The notes: generated by a model from the sequence alone, not told the origin. 64,000 bases of DNA from Bacillota bacterium (GCA_023407175.1 JAEYMU010000014.1:124001-188000), one strand, 5' to 3'. Numbered from the stretch's first letter, positions 26,535 to 34,858 are shown. Translations and numbers: made by a program.

Positions 26535-27803
26535 ATGCGAAGAAAGATAATCATTACCGGAGGAGGCTGGGCTGGCTGCTCCGCTGCGTATATGGCAAGA
26601 AAACAGGGAGCGGAGGTAGTCCTGCTGGAAAGAACGGACATGCTCCTTGGAACCGGTCTTGTCGGAGGCATCATGAGAAATAACGGAAGGTTTACAGCGA
26701 CGGAGGAAATGATTGCAATGGGAGGCGGAGAGCTATTTAAAATCATTGATGAAAATTGCCGCCATACCAAGGTCAGCTTTCCCGGACATGAGCATGCCAG
26801 CTTGTATGACATAGCCAAAACGCCGGTTGCAATTGGTAATTATCTGAAGGAAATCGGTGTGGAAATAAAGCTGCAGGAGAGAGTGACCGGGGCTTCGGTG
26901 GAGGAGGGAGTGATAAGCACCGTCACAACAGCAGACGGTACGGTTTATGAAGGAGATGCCTTTCTTGATACTACCGGAACCGCAGGGCCGATGAATAATT
27001 GCAGCAAATATGGCAATGGATGCGCCATGTGTATCATCCGGTGCCCCAGCTTCGGAGGAAGGGTAAGTCTTGCAGGTCTTTGCGGCATCAAGGAAAAGAC
27101 AGGAATAAGGGAGGAGGACCGGGCCGGAGCAATGAGCGGCTCCTGTAAGCTTTATAAGGAATCTCTGGCATCCGGGATAGTGGAGATTCTGAACCGGGAT
27201 GGTGTGGCAGTTATCCCACTGCCAGAGGAGCTAATGGAAGACCATCTGGGAATTAAGGCCTGCCAGCAGTATGCACGGAAGGAATTTGCAGAAAACCTCA
27301 TTCTCCTGGATACCGGCCATGCCAAGCTGATGACACCCTATTATGCCCTTGAGAAGCTTCATAGGATACCCGGCTTTGAGTATGCCCGGTATGAAGACCC
27401 TTACGGCGGAGGCAAAGGCAATTCCATGCGATTCTTTGATATGGCGCCCAGAGATAATGCTCTGCAGGTTAAGGGACTTAAAAATCTGTTCTGTGCCGGT
27501 GAAAAGGCCGGACTTCTGGTCGGACATACGGAGGCAATCGTAACCGGAGTGCTTGCCGGCTATAACAGTATGAGGTACTTAAGTGGTCTGCCCCTGTTAA
27601 CGCTTCCCAGAAGAACTGCAATCGGAGAAGCGATTGCATATGTGGAGGAAGAAATGCAGACCAGAGAGGGACTTGGCAGAAAGTACACCTTTTCCGGCTC
27701 TGTACTATTCGAGCGTATGAAGAAGCTTGGGCTGTATGAAACAGATGCGGATAAGACTGAGGAAAATATAAGAAAGCTGGGATTGTGGAGGTTATTTGCA
27801 TAA
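26535..27803 (+). CDS. FAD-dependent oxidoreductase
   Basis: 422 residues from the ATG at 26535. It opens with the FAD-binding motif IIITGGGWAGCSAAYMAR and an acidic strand end (VVLLERTD). A cysteine-rich segment CSKYGNGCAMCIIRCPSFGG follows in the middle, with a C-terminal FAD motif LFCAGEKAGLLVGHTEAIVTGVLAG resembling GidA/TrmFO-type flavoproteins. The substrate is unknown. The four cysteines could carry a disulfide or metal cluster. A TTG at 26517 would add six residues but lies in the ribosome binding site region. The BlaI-type promoter begins only 14 bp after the stop. Confidence 0.78.
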   Translation: MRRKIIITGGGWAGCSAAYMARKQGAEVVLLERTDMLLGTGLVGGIMRNNGRFTATEEMIAMGGGELFKIIDENCRHTKVSFPGHEHASLYDIAKTPVAIGNYLKEIGVEIKLQERVTGASVEEGVISTVTTADGTVYEGDAFLDTTGTAGPMNNCSKYGNGCAMCIIRCPSFGGRVSLAGLCGIKEKTGIREEDRAGAMSGSCKLYKESLASGIVEILNRDGVAVIPLPEELMEDHLGIKACQQYARKEFAENLILLDTGHAKLMTPYYALEKLHRIPGFEYARYEDPYGGGKGNSMRFFDMAPRDNALQVKGLKNLFCAGEKAGLLVGHTEAIVTGVLAGYNSMRYLSGLPLLTLPRRTAIGEAIAYVEEEMQTREGLGRKYTFSGSVLFERMKKLGLYETDADKTEENIRKLGLWRLFA

Positions 27804-27816
27804 GTGGAAAATGTGA

Positions 27817-27870
27817 TTGACAGGGAGGTCTAATTATGTTAGACTAAATTAGGTCTAATTGTATTAGACC
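27817..27870 (+). promoter_or_regulatory. Promoter with two operator palindromes for the BlaI/BlaR-like pair
   Basis: TTGACA at 27817-27822 and TAGACT at 27840-27845 with 17 bp between. Operator 1, GGTCTAATTATGTTAGACT (27827-27845), covers the spacer and -10. Operator 2, the perfect palindrome GGTCTAATTGTATTAGACC (27852-27870), lies just downstream, 25 bp centre to centre. This fits repression by the BlaI-like protein encoded next. Confidence 0.75.
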
Positions 27871-27893
27871 ACAACCTGATGGGAGGCTTATCT

Positions 27894-28256
27894 ATGGAAC
27901 AATATAAACTGGGTGAGATGGAGCAGCGGTTTGCCGAGTTGATCTGGCAGCGTGCACCGGTTTCCTCCGGGGAGCTTGTAAAGCTATGTGAGGTACAGCT
28001 TAGCTGGAAGAAATCAACGACCTACACTATGCTGAAACGTCTGTGTGACAGGGGGATTTTTGAAAATCAAAATGGCGTGGTCAGAGCACAGCTTAGCAGG
28101 GAGGATTTTGCGGCAATCCAGGGCGAGCGGTTTCTAAGCGATACCTTCGGCGGCTCTCTGCCACTGTTTTTTGCTGCGTTCACAAAGCGAAATAAGCTAA
28201 GCGCAGGTGAGATCAGCGAGCTTAAGCGGCTTATTGACGAATATAAGGAGGGGTAG
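27894..28256 (+). CDS. BlaI/MecI/CopY family repressor
   Basis: 120 residues from the ATG at 27894. GGGAGG lies 7 bp upstream, whereas the frame extends a few codons further without a site. The N-terminal winged helix reads LGEMEQRFAELIWQRAPVSSGELVK..WKKSTTYTMLKRLCDRGIF, the family pattern. The C-terminal part is the dimerisation and cleavage region. It probably represses its own promoter through the GGTCTAAT palindromes and is inactivated by the membrane peptidase encoded 2 bp downstream. The inducing signal is unknown. Confidence 0.9.
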   Translation: MEQYKLGEMEQRFAELIWQRAPVSSGELVKLCEVQLSWKKSTTYTMLKRLCDRGIFENQNGVVRAQLSREDFAAIQGERFLSDTFGGSLPLFFAAFTKRNKLSAGEISELKRLIDEYKEG

Positions 28257-28258
28257 CA

Positions 28259-30067
28259 TTGCCGGAACAGATTTTTTTACAAATACTGAACATGAATATT
28301 ACTGCCAGTTATGTTATTTTATTTATCCTGCCGGCACGGTTTGTACTTCGCAAGGTACCGAAGATTTTTTCTTATGTATTATGGAGTGCGGCATTGTTTC
28401 GCCTGATCTGTCCCTGGTCCTTTGAAAGTGTCCTAAGTTTGTTTGAAATCGGGGGAAGGACGACGAAGCAGCTTAGCTCTGTTGCCCTGCAGCAGCCGGC
28501 TTTCAGTACGCAGGGTAATGTTATATCGAGCGGAAGGGCTTTGTCTGGCGCAGACCTTGCCGGGCAGACCTGGACCCCTTCGCTGGGAGAGGTTTTTACC
28601 GGCTTATGGCTTGCCGGAGCCGCAATACTTCTGGGGTACAGCCTTGTATTGCTGGTAAGGCTGCATAGGCAGCTAAAGGGAGCTGTGCGCGAAAAAGGTA
28701 ACATTTACCGGTCCAAATACCTGGCTACACCCTTTGTCATGGGTGTGCTTCATCCGAAAATCTATCTTCCGGAGGCTCTTACAGATGCTGAAAAGGAATA
28801 TATTCTTCTGCATGAGCAGATACATATTGAACGGCACGATTATATCGTAAAGCTCCTAAGCTTTCTTGTCCTTTGTGTTCATTGGTTTAATCCTCTGGTA
28901 TGGATTGCCTTTTTCTTATCTGCCAAGGATATGGAGATGTCCTGTGATGAGGCGGTTATCAGAAAGCTGGGCAATGATGTGAAAAAAGACTATTCGATTT
29001 CGCTTTTGTCACTGTCCACAGGCCGCAGGATTGTGGGCGGGACCCCTTTGGCCTTTGGTGAGGGTGACATAAAAGGGCGCATCAGAAATGTTCTTCATTA
29101 TAAAAAACCCGCGCTCTGGGTAAGTATAGCCGCCCTTGCCGGGGTTGGCGTTCTGTGTCTTGGCCTGATAGCAAACCCCAGGGTACGCGGGAGCTTAACC
29201 GGAGATCCTTCAAGGGAGGATATTGTGGTGAGTACAGCTCCCGTCCAGGAAGACAGACTGGCATTTTCATCTGAAGAGGCAGCTGCGGGTGAAGGAGAAC
29301 AGGAGGTTCTAAATTCGGCCGCTTCCCTGGAGGAGGCGGTATCCTTGGCTATTCTTGAGCAGAATAGCAGAGACTATCTTGAGGGGGACTTTGCGGCCGA
29401 GGCCCATACCGTATTGGGTACTCATAGGGAAAGCATCAAAGACAGCGACGGTACGGATACCGTTACAGTATATGCTATGGTGCTGTACACGGAGTTTAAA
29501 TACCAGGAAAATGGATTATCGGATGTCGGAGGGAGCCATATGCCGGTGGCAATTACTTTTGAGGTTGGAGAAAATAATTCCTACAGGCTAAAGGAATATT
29601 GGATACCCCAGGATGGCAGCTATTATGAATCTTCTATCCGAAAAAAGTTTCCGCTGGAAAGTGTGGAGGATGCTCTGGATACGCAAAAATATATAGAGGC
29701 CCATATGATCTCCTGCTATGAGCAGGCCATTGCCTATGGAAAGCTGGATTTGAGCAGTGAAATCGCCGGGCTGATTAAAACCATCTGTTCATCACCGGCT
29801 CAGATGTCCAATCCGACGGCATATATAAAGGAGCACTCAATTGAATACCGTACACTGGTTTATTACGGAAATAGCACCCTTAATTATTGCTTCAAGCTCT
29901 TTGAACAGGGAGGGCAGACAGGGCTGGAGGGTCATATTATGGCCAGCGCCTGCCGGGATATCCTGATGGCTAAGGGTATGTCCTTTGATGATATTCTGTA
30001 TGACACCGGGCAGGCCTGGTATGACAGTATAAAAACCACCCTTCAGCATGAGAATTTGACACCCTAA
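28259..30067 (+). CDS. BlaR1-like M56 membrane metallopeptidase (antirepressor) with unknown sensor domain
   Basis: 602 residues, TTG start with AAGGAGGGG 5 bp upstream. Four membrane segments flank an M56 zinc peptidase domain with HEQIH at 185-189, followed by MEMSCDEAVI as the third ligand region. After the last helix (about 280-305) lies an extracytoplasmic region of ~295 residues. It has none of the SxxK/SxN/KTG motifs of the penicillin-sensing domain of true BlaR1. It contains YTEFKYQENGLSDVGGSHMP and KEYWIPQDGSYYESSIRKKFP and probably senses another signal. By family analogy, ligand binding activates the peptidase, leading to loss of the BlaI-like repressor. Confidence 0.85.
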   Translation: MPEQIFLQILNMNITASYVILFILPARFVLRKVPKIFSYVLWSAALFRLICPWSFESVLSLFEIGGRTTKQLSSVALQQPAFSTQGNVISSGRALSGADLAGQTWTPSLGEVFTGLWLAGAAILLGYSLVLLVRLHRQLKGAVREKGNIYRSKYLATPFVMGVLHPKIYLPEALTDAEKEYILLHEQIHIERHDYIVKLLSFLVLCVHWFNPLVWIAFFLSAKDMEMSCDEAVIRKLGNDVKKDYSISLLSLSTGRRIVGGTPLAFGEGDIKGRIRNVLHYKKPALWVSIAALAGVGVLCLGLIANPRVRGSLTGDPSREDIVVSTAPVQEDRLAFSSEEAAAGEGEQEVLNSAASLEEAVSLAILEQNSRDYLEGDFAAEAHTVLGTHRESIKDSDGTDTVTVYAMVLYTEFKYQENGLSDVGGSHMPVAITFEVGENNSYRLKEYWIPQDGSYYESSIRKKFPLESVEDALDTQKYIEAHMISCYEQAIAYGKLDLSSEIAGLIKTICSSPAQMSNPTAYIKEHSIEYRTLVYYGNSTLNYCFKLFEQGGQTGLEGHIMASACRDILMAKGMSFDDILYDTGQAWYDSIKTTLQHENLTP

Positions 30068-30100
30068 GCATAGAGTATTATGATATAATATACACGAAAA

Positions 30101-30216
30101 GCAGATTAGTCCATGGAATTCAGGGCATTTATCAAGCTTGCTTGAATCAATGTCATGAGTTTCATGGATAAGTGCAACGTGAACGAAAGGACGAAGTCCT
30201 TGAGTTCCTAATCTGC
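30101..30216. repeat. 116-bp inverted-repeat element, copy B
   Basis: Same length and same end sequences (GCAGATTAG, CTAATCTGC) as the element at 26224-26339, in opposite orientation. It lies 33 bp after the BlaR-like stop codon and 32 bp before the next gene. Together the two copies bracket exactly the oxidoreductase and the BlaI/BlaR-like pair. Confidence 0.85.
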
Positions 30217-30248
30217 ATAAATATATGATATAAGCCAGGGGAGGAAGC

Positions 30249-31400
30249 ATGCAGGGCTATAATTGTATTATGGTATTTAATCAGAACAGAAGCAGTCTGT
30301 TATTTTGCAAGAGAAGGAAGGACCCATATAAGGGGCTATATAATCTCGTAGGCGGCAAGATTGAAAGCGGTGAGGAGGGTTATGCGGCTGCTTACCGGGA
30401 GCTGGAGGAAGAAACAGGCATTACAAGGCAGAATATCAGGCTGTATCATATGATGGATTTCACATACTATAATCAGGATTGCTATGTTGAGGTATACGCC
30501 GGACAATTGCTTTCCGAGGTAGAGCTGACGGAGGAAGCAAATCCCCTGGTGTGGCTTAATGTGAATGAGAATTTTTTTGATATCCGTAAATATGCCGGGG
30601 AAGGTAATATCGGGCATATGGTGGAGCAGGTGAAGGAATTTGGGTTTGGAGTGGGGGAAGCCGGCAAAGAGACTGCTCCAGAGGAATTAAATAATAATAG
30701 TTTATGCATCGGAGTGGATGGCTGTAAGGCGGGGTGGATAGCCGCAGTCTTTGATCATGGAGAGCTGGTGATAGAAAGATACACTAAATTTCAGGATATT
30801 GTCGGTCATTATCCGCAATTTGATGAGCTTTTGCTGGATATGGTCATAGGGCTTCCCAGCAATCGGGAACATATAAGGCCGGATACCTTTGCGAGAAAAA
30901 TAATCAAAGAAAGAGCCTCAACTATTTTTCCGGCACCCTGCAGGCAAGCAGTTTATGCCGGAACGGTTGCCATGGCATATGAAGAAAATGAACGGGTATT
31001 GGGGAAAAAATTTACGCCGCTGACTGTAGGAATTATACCTAAAATGCTTGAAATAGATGTTTTTTTGCAAAGTAATCCCCATTTAAAAAATAAAATAAAA
31101 GAAAGCCATCCGGAAGTTTGCTTTGCCAAACTGAACGGCGGTACGGTTCTTTCTAAAAAAAGTGAAGTTGACGGTATAGGGGAAAGAATTCAAATATTAT
31201 CAAAATATATAAGTGAAATAACCACAGACAAGCTGGCTAAGCTGGCAAGGGGTTATAGATGTAATATAGATGATATTGTGGATGCAATCTGTCTGGCAGT
31301 TTCCGCAAATCTTGTTGGGCAGGAAAAATATCAGGTAATACCGGAGAGTCCGATGGAGGATGAGACAGGCCTGAAAATGCAAATGGTGATACCTGAGTAA
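30249..31400 (+). CDS. Nudix hydrolase fused to DUF429 domain
   Basis: 383 residues. The N-terminal domain holds a full Nudix box, GGKIESGEEGYAAAYRELEEE (about 35-55), which binds metal and hydrolyses nucleoside diphosphate-X compounds. From about residue 152 a DUF429 domain begins with CIGVDGCKAGWIAA and continues through DMVIGLPSN, TIFPAPCR and SHPEVCFAKLNGG. DUF429 is regarded as an RNase H-fold predicted nuclease or hydrolase of unknown substrate. The linker (135-151) is acidic and Asn-rich. The last ~80 codons are clearly AT-richer than the Nudix part, which suggests the two domains have separate histories. GGGGAGGAAGC precedes the ATG. Confidence 0.85.
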   Translation: MQGYNCIMVFNQNRSSLLFCKRRKDPYKGLYNLVGGKIESGEEGYAAAYRELEEETGITRQNIRLYHMMDFTYYNQDCYVEVYAGQLLSEVELTEEANPLVWLNVNENFFDIRKYAGEGNIGHMVEQVKEFGFGVGEAGKETAPEELNNNSLCIGVDGCKAGWIAAVFDHGELVIERYTKFQDIVGHYPQFDELLLDMVIGLPSNREHIRPDTFARKIIKERASTIFPAPCRQAVYAGTVAMAYEENERVLGKKFTPLTVGIIPKMLEIDVFLQSNPHLKNKIKESHPEVCFAKLNGGTVLSKKSEVDGIGERIQILSKYISEITTDKLAKLARGYRCNIDDIVDAICLAVSANLVGQEKYQVIPESPMEDETGLKMQMVIPE

Positions 31401-31454
31401 AAGTGTTATAATGGTATTCGAACCATATTATGCAGGAGATACGGAGCAAGGGAA

Positions 31455-31901
31455 ATGATGAAGACAATTGAGGTGGTAGCCGCCATTATCCTTGATGGCG
31501 ATAAAATATTTGCAACACAGAGGGGATACGGAGATTTTAAGGACAGCTGGGAGTTCCCCGGAGGGAAGCTGGAAGACGGGGAAACCAGAGAAGAGGCCCT
31601 GCTTCGTGAGATAAGAGAGGAACTGGATACGGAGATAGGGATTAAAGAGCACCTGATCACGGTTGATTATGACTATCCAAACTTTCATTTGACCCTGCAT
31701 TGCTATATCTGCGAAGTAATACACGGTGAGCTGAAGCTACTTGAGCATGAGGCTTGCCGGTGGCTGAATAGGAATGAGCTTGATTCGCTCTCCTGGCTTC
31801 CAGCGGATATCAGTGTACTGGAAAAGCTAAGAGAGTATCTGGATAAAACACAAAATCATAGGAACCAATCAAAAATAATAAAAACTAACGTAATCCATTA
31901 A
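31455..31901 (+). CDS. MutT-type Nudix hydrolase
   Basis: 148 residues, similar to (deoxy)nucleoside triphosphate pyrophosphohydrolases of the MutT/CTP-pyrophosphohydrolase type that remove damaged nucleotides. Nudix box: GGKLEDGETREEALLREIREE (about 36-56), with WEFPGG just before. The fold normally ends around LEKLREYL. The last ~15 residues (NHRNQSKIIKTNVIH) are encoded inside the 10-bp tandem repeat that continues downstream, so this tail is probably an accidental extension. GGAGATACGGAGCAAGGG lies upstream of the start. Confidence 0.85.
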   Translation: MMKTIEVVAAIILDGDKIFATQRGYGDFKDSWEFPGGKLEDGETREEALLREIREELDTEIGIKEHLITVDYDYPNFHLTLHCYICEVIHGELKLLEHEACRWLNRNELDSLSWLPADISVLEKLREYLDKTQNHRNQSKIIKTNVIH

Positions 31902-32100
31902 AACAGAAACTGATAAAAACCAATTAGAACGAAACTTATCCAATGAATACTAACAAAAACTAACGAAAACTAATATGAACCAATAGGGACTAATAGGAAC
32001 GAATAGGGAGCAACAAAGATTAATATAAATCAGCAAAAAGCAATGAAAAGTAAGAGTAAGCAATAGAAAGTAATAGAAGCCAATGAAAGTCATACGAAAG
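31856..32100. repeat. Degenerate 10-bp tandem repeat, about 24 units
   Basis: From 31911 to 32100, 19 consecutive 10-base units stay in exact register (for example TAATAGGAAC, CAATAGGGAC, TAACAAAAAC, CAATGAAAAG). The consensus is roughly YAAYARRRAC/G. Five further units precede them at 31856-31905, offset by a half unit (GAAAC). Units differ from one another but almost always read A-rich, with a run of purines in the second half. The period equals about one helical turn, so the A-tracts face one side. The 5' end lies within the Nudix gene; the 3' end abuts the AAAGGG site of the nucleosidase gene. Confidence 0.85.
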
Positions 32101-32110
32101 GGCTGATTTT

Positions 32111-33055
32111 ATGTTAATGATTATTACGGCACTTTATTGTGAAGCAAAGCCCTTCATAGAACAATATCATTTGAAGAAGAACGAGAGGCATACCAAATTT
32201 CAGGTATTTGAAAAGGATGAAATCCTGCTGCTAATTACTGAACCGGGAAGTATAGCGGCGGCGGTCGGAGTTTCATATCTTTGTACCCTTCATTCGCCGT
32301 CGGCATCCGATTTTCTTGTGAATATCGGAGTATGCGGGACGTGGTCTGCGGACATTGCCCCAGGCAGCATCTTCCTGTGTTATAAGCTTACAGAGGAAGC
32401 GACAAACCGAAGCTTTTATCCTGATGTTGTTTACCGTCATCCTTTTGAGGAAAGCAGTCTTGTTACGGTAAGCTCCGTTGTTCATGCTTCTGAATTTACG
32501 GCAGCAGATACATCAGACTTTACTTCCGACCCAGTATCAGAGCGTAGCCTTAATCGATCAGCCTGCCTTTCCGAGAAGGGAACTTTGTTTGATATGGAGG
32601 CGGCAGCCATCTATCAGGCGGCATCCTATTTTCTACAGCCCCACCAACTGATCTTTCTTAAGCTTGTATCGGATTATGGAGTGGCTGAAGTACAGAAGCA
32701 GGCAGCAGGATCAAAGCAGGAGAGCGGCGTAATTTCCCCCGACAGGATAACGGTAATGCTTCAGCAGCAAAGGGAAGGGATTGTATCCTTCCTGAATATG
32801 CTAGGACAGGCGGGGGTGGTAAAAGAACTGGTTTTTACTCCAGAGGAGGAGGCCGTGATAAAGCCTTTTGCCAATGCTTTACACTGTTCCGTTACGATGG
32901 AATATCAGCTGCGTCAGCAGCTTCATTATTATAAATTGGTGCATGGCGATATCACAGTGACGATTCGTGAATTCTGTTTTGAGGTGCCCCTGCCCTGCAA
33001 ATCTAAAAAAGAAGGTATGAAATATCTTGAACAATTCAGAGCCCGGATTATATAA
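32111..33055 (+). CDS. Nucleoside phosphorylase/MTA-SAH nucleosidase-like protein with extra C-terminal domain
   Basis: 314 residues. Residues 1-225 fit the PNP/MTAN fold: ITALYCEAKPFIE at the start, NIGVCGTW near 75-82, the substrate-holding DME at 161-163 and the catalytic-type SD at 187-188 (LKLVSDYG). Residues ~230-314 form an additional basic segment ending KKEGMKYLEQFRARI that is not part of the family. Members cleave the N-glycosidic bond of methylthioadenosine, S-adenosylhomocysteine or 5'-deoxyadenosine. It overlaps the radical-SAM lyase gene by 29 bp, implying coupling. One plausible job is removing the 5'-deoxyadenosine made by that enzyme. Confidence 0.7.
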   Translation: MLMIITALYCEAKPFIEQYHLKKNERHTKFQVFEKDEILLLITEPGSIAAAVGVSYLCTLHSPSASDFLVNIGVCGTWSADIAPGSIFLCYKLTEEATNRSFYPDVVYRHPFEESSLVTVSSVVHASEFTAADTSDFTSDPVSERSLNRSACLSEKGTLFDMEAAAIYQAASYFLQPHQLIFLKLVSDYGVAEVQKQAAGSKQESGVISPDRITVMLQQQREGIVSFLNMLGQAGVVKELVFTPEEEAVIKPFANALHCSVTMEYQLRQQLHYYKLVHGDITVTIREFCFEVPLPCKSKKEGMKYLEQFRARII

Positions 33056-34085
33056 TCCATTTTTCTCACATATTTATATCGAAAAAGAGGTACAAAACCA
33101 TCCCGTTACACAGAGAATTACGGCCCGTTTTCCAGGAGCGGTTCTTGTGGAGATTGATCATTATAAGGATGTTTTTAACAGAAGCCGCCAGAATTACAGA
33201 ATCCAGAAGCAGTCACAGGCTCTGATTTTAGCCAGAAAACAGAATAATCTGATTTATGAGGGAGCGCCGGTCTGCCAGAGCTTTGGCAACCAGCATTTTT
33301 ATTATACCTCCTCGGTCATGAACTGTATCTATGACTGTGAATACTGCTATTTACAGGGCATGTATCCATCAGCCCATCTGGTGGTATTTGTGAATACGGA
33401 GGACATATTTGAAGAGGTGGAGCAGTTGCTTTCCAGGCATCCGGTCTATCTGTGCGTTTCCTATGATACAGACCTGCTGGCGCTGGAGCAGGTGCTTGGG
33501 CTTGTGAGGGAGTGGATAGCCTTTGCCTCCAGCCATCAGGAGCTTACTCTTGAGATACGCACTAAGAGTGCGGGACAGTATCTATTCGAGGAGCTGAAGC
33601 CCCTGCCAAATGTGATATTTGCCTGGACTCTGTCACCACGGAGGGTAGTCGAAGGCTTTGAGCATCACACACCTTCCCTGCATAGCAGGCTTGCGGCTGC
33701 CAGGGCAGCGGCAGATAAGGGGCACCGGGTACGTCTATGCTTTGACCCTCTGATCTATTTTAAAGGCTGGGAGGAGGCGTATCAAACGATGCTTACCGAG
33801 GTTTTTGATAAAATCAATCCGATGCAGGTGATGGATGTGAGCCTTGGAGTGTTTCGAATCTCACAGAATTATCTAAAGAGGATGCGGAATCAGGCTGTGA
33901 ATTCGCAGCTTGCACATTTTCCTTATGTGAATGATAATGGGGTATACCATTACGGGAAGGAGCTGACGAACCAGTTGATTTCCTTTCTGCTGGAACGGAT
34001 GAAGGAATATATACCCAGGGAGAAGATTTTCCTATGGGAGGAAGCAGCTCATGATCAGGATATTGAGATCGGAAGGATGGGATAG
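33027..34085 (+). CDS. Spore photoproduct lyase family radical SAM protein
   Basis: About 352 residues. The radical-SAM cluster motif CxxxCxxC is at C100-C104-C107 (MNCIYDCEYCYLQGMY), the SPL-type spacing and context. N-terminal PFFSHIYIEKEVQNHPVTQRI and C-terminal YHYGKELTNQLISFLLERMKEY also match the family. SPL repairs the thymine dimer formed in UV-irradiated spore DNA by direct reversal. This protein resembles the more divergent clostridial branch, so the lesion may differ. The start is probably the TTG at 33027, inside the preceding gene; no in-frame ATG with a good site is visible, so it is uncertain by a few codons. The next gene begins 2 bp after its stop. Confidence 0.85.
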   Translation: MNNSEPGLYNPFFSHIYIEKEVQNHPVTQRITARFPGAVLVEIDHYKDVFNRSRQNYRIQKQSQALILARKQNNLIYEGAPVCQSFGNQHFYYTSSVMNCIYDCEYCYLQGMYPSAHLVVFVNTEDIFEEVEQLLSRHPVYLCVSYDTDLLALEQVLGLVREWIAFASSHQELTLEIRTKSAGQYLFEELKPLPNVIFAWTLSPRRVVEGFEHHTPSLHSRLAAARAAADKGHRVRLCFDPLIYFKGWEEAYQTMLTEVFDKINPMQVMDVSLGVFRISQNYLKRMRNQAVNSQLAHFPYVNDNGVYHYGKELTNQLISFLLERMKEYIPREKIFLWEEAAHDQDIEIGRMG

Positions 34086-34087
34086 GC

Positions 34088-34798
34088 ATGAAGACAGCAA
34101 TCGTAACAGGAGCTTCCTCGGGAATTGGTCTTGAAATCAGCAGGGTTTTGATAAGAAATGGCTATAAGGTCTATGGTTTTGGAAGAGACTTTACAAATGC
34201 CGGCTTGGAGGAAGAAGGCTTTATTCCCATAGTTCATGATTTGACCCAGGTCACAGATTTGTGTAAAAGGGTGGAGGAGATAGCAGTAAAGGAAGATATC
34301 TGTATCCTGGTCAATAATGCCGGTGCAGGCTATTTCGGACCCCATGAGGAATTAAATCCGGCAAAGATCCATCAGATGGTTACTGTGAATCTGGAGGTTC
34401 CCCTGGTGCTGACCCAGCTTCTGCTGCGTGATCTTAAGAAAAATTCCGGGTTTATTATCAGCATTTCATCGGTTACGGCCCACAAATCCAATACCCATGG
34501 CTGCGCCTACGGGGCAACTAAGGCGGGCTTAAGCAGCTTTTCCCGGAGCCTGTTTGATGAGGTTCGCAAATACGGAGTCAGGGTGGTTACGATTCATCCG
34601 GACATGACCAGGACGAACTTCTATCGAAACTCGGATTTTCATGAGGGTGAAGGAGAGGATACCTATTTGCTTCCGGAGGAAATTGCAGACACGGTTGATT
34701 TCATATTAAAGCAACGATCCGGTGTGGTGTTGTCTGAAATTACCCTCCAGCCGCAGAAGCATCAAATCCAGAGAAAGAAACCAGGGAAAAAGCAATAA
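34088..34798 (+). CDS. Short-chain dehydrogenase/reductase
   Basis: 236 residues with the SDR nucleotide-binding motif TGASSGIG (8-15), the NNAGAG strand (about 77-82), catalytic Ser in SISSVT and YGATK (YxxxK). NAD(P)H-dependent oxidoreduction of an unknown carbonyl or hydroxyl substrate in the cytoplasm. It starts 2 bp after the lyase gene, so the nucleosidase, lyase and SDR form a tight three-gene operon. The link to repair is by position only. Confidence 0.87.
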   Translation: MKTAIVTGASSGIGLEISRVLIRNGYKVYGFGRDFTNAGLEEEGFIPIVHDLTQVTDLCKRVEEIAVKEDICILVNNAGAGYFGPHEELNPAKIHQMVTVNLEVPLVLTQLLLRDLKKNSGFIISISSVTAHKSNTHGCAYGATKAGLSSFSRSLFDEVRKYGVRVVTIHPDMTRTNFYRNSDFHEGEGEDTYLLPEEIADTVDFILKQRSGVVLSEITLQPQKHQIQRKKPGKKQ

Positions 34799-34858
34799 AA
34801 ATAAGAAGGATTCACTCGAAACAGCCATATTACATCGGAAGAAACCAGGGAGGAAGCC

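Noticed and set aside
27817..30067. Beta-lactam resistance operon
   Set aside because: The BlaI/BlaR-like pair lacks a penicillin-binding sensor domain and no beta-lactamase or PBP2a gene is next to it.
31856..32100. CRISPR array
   Set aside because: The repeats are 10 bp, contiguous and degenerate, with no 28-36 bp conserved repeat and unique spacers; no cas genes are nearby.
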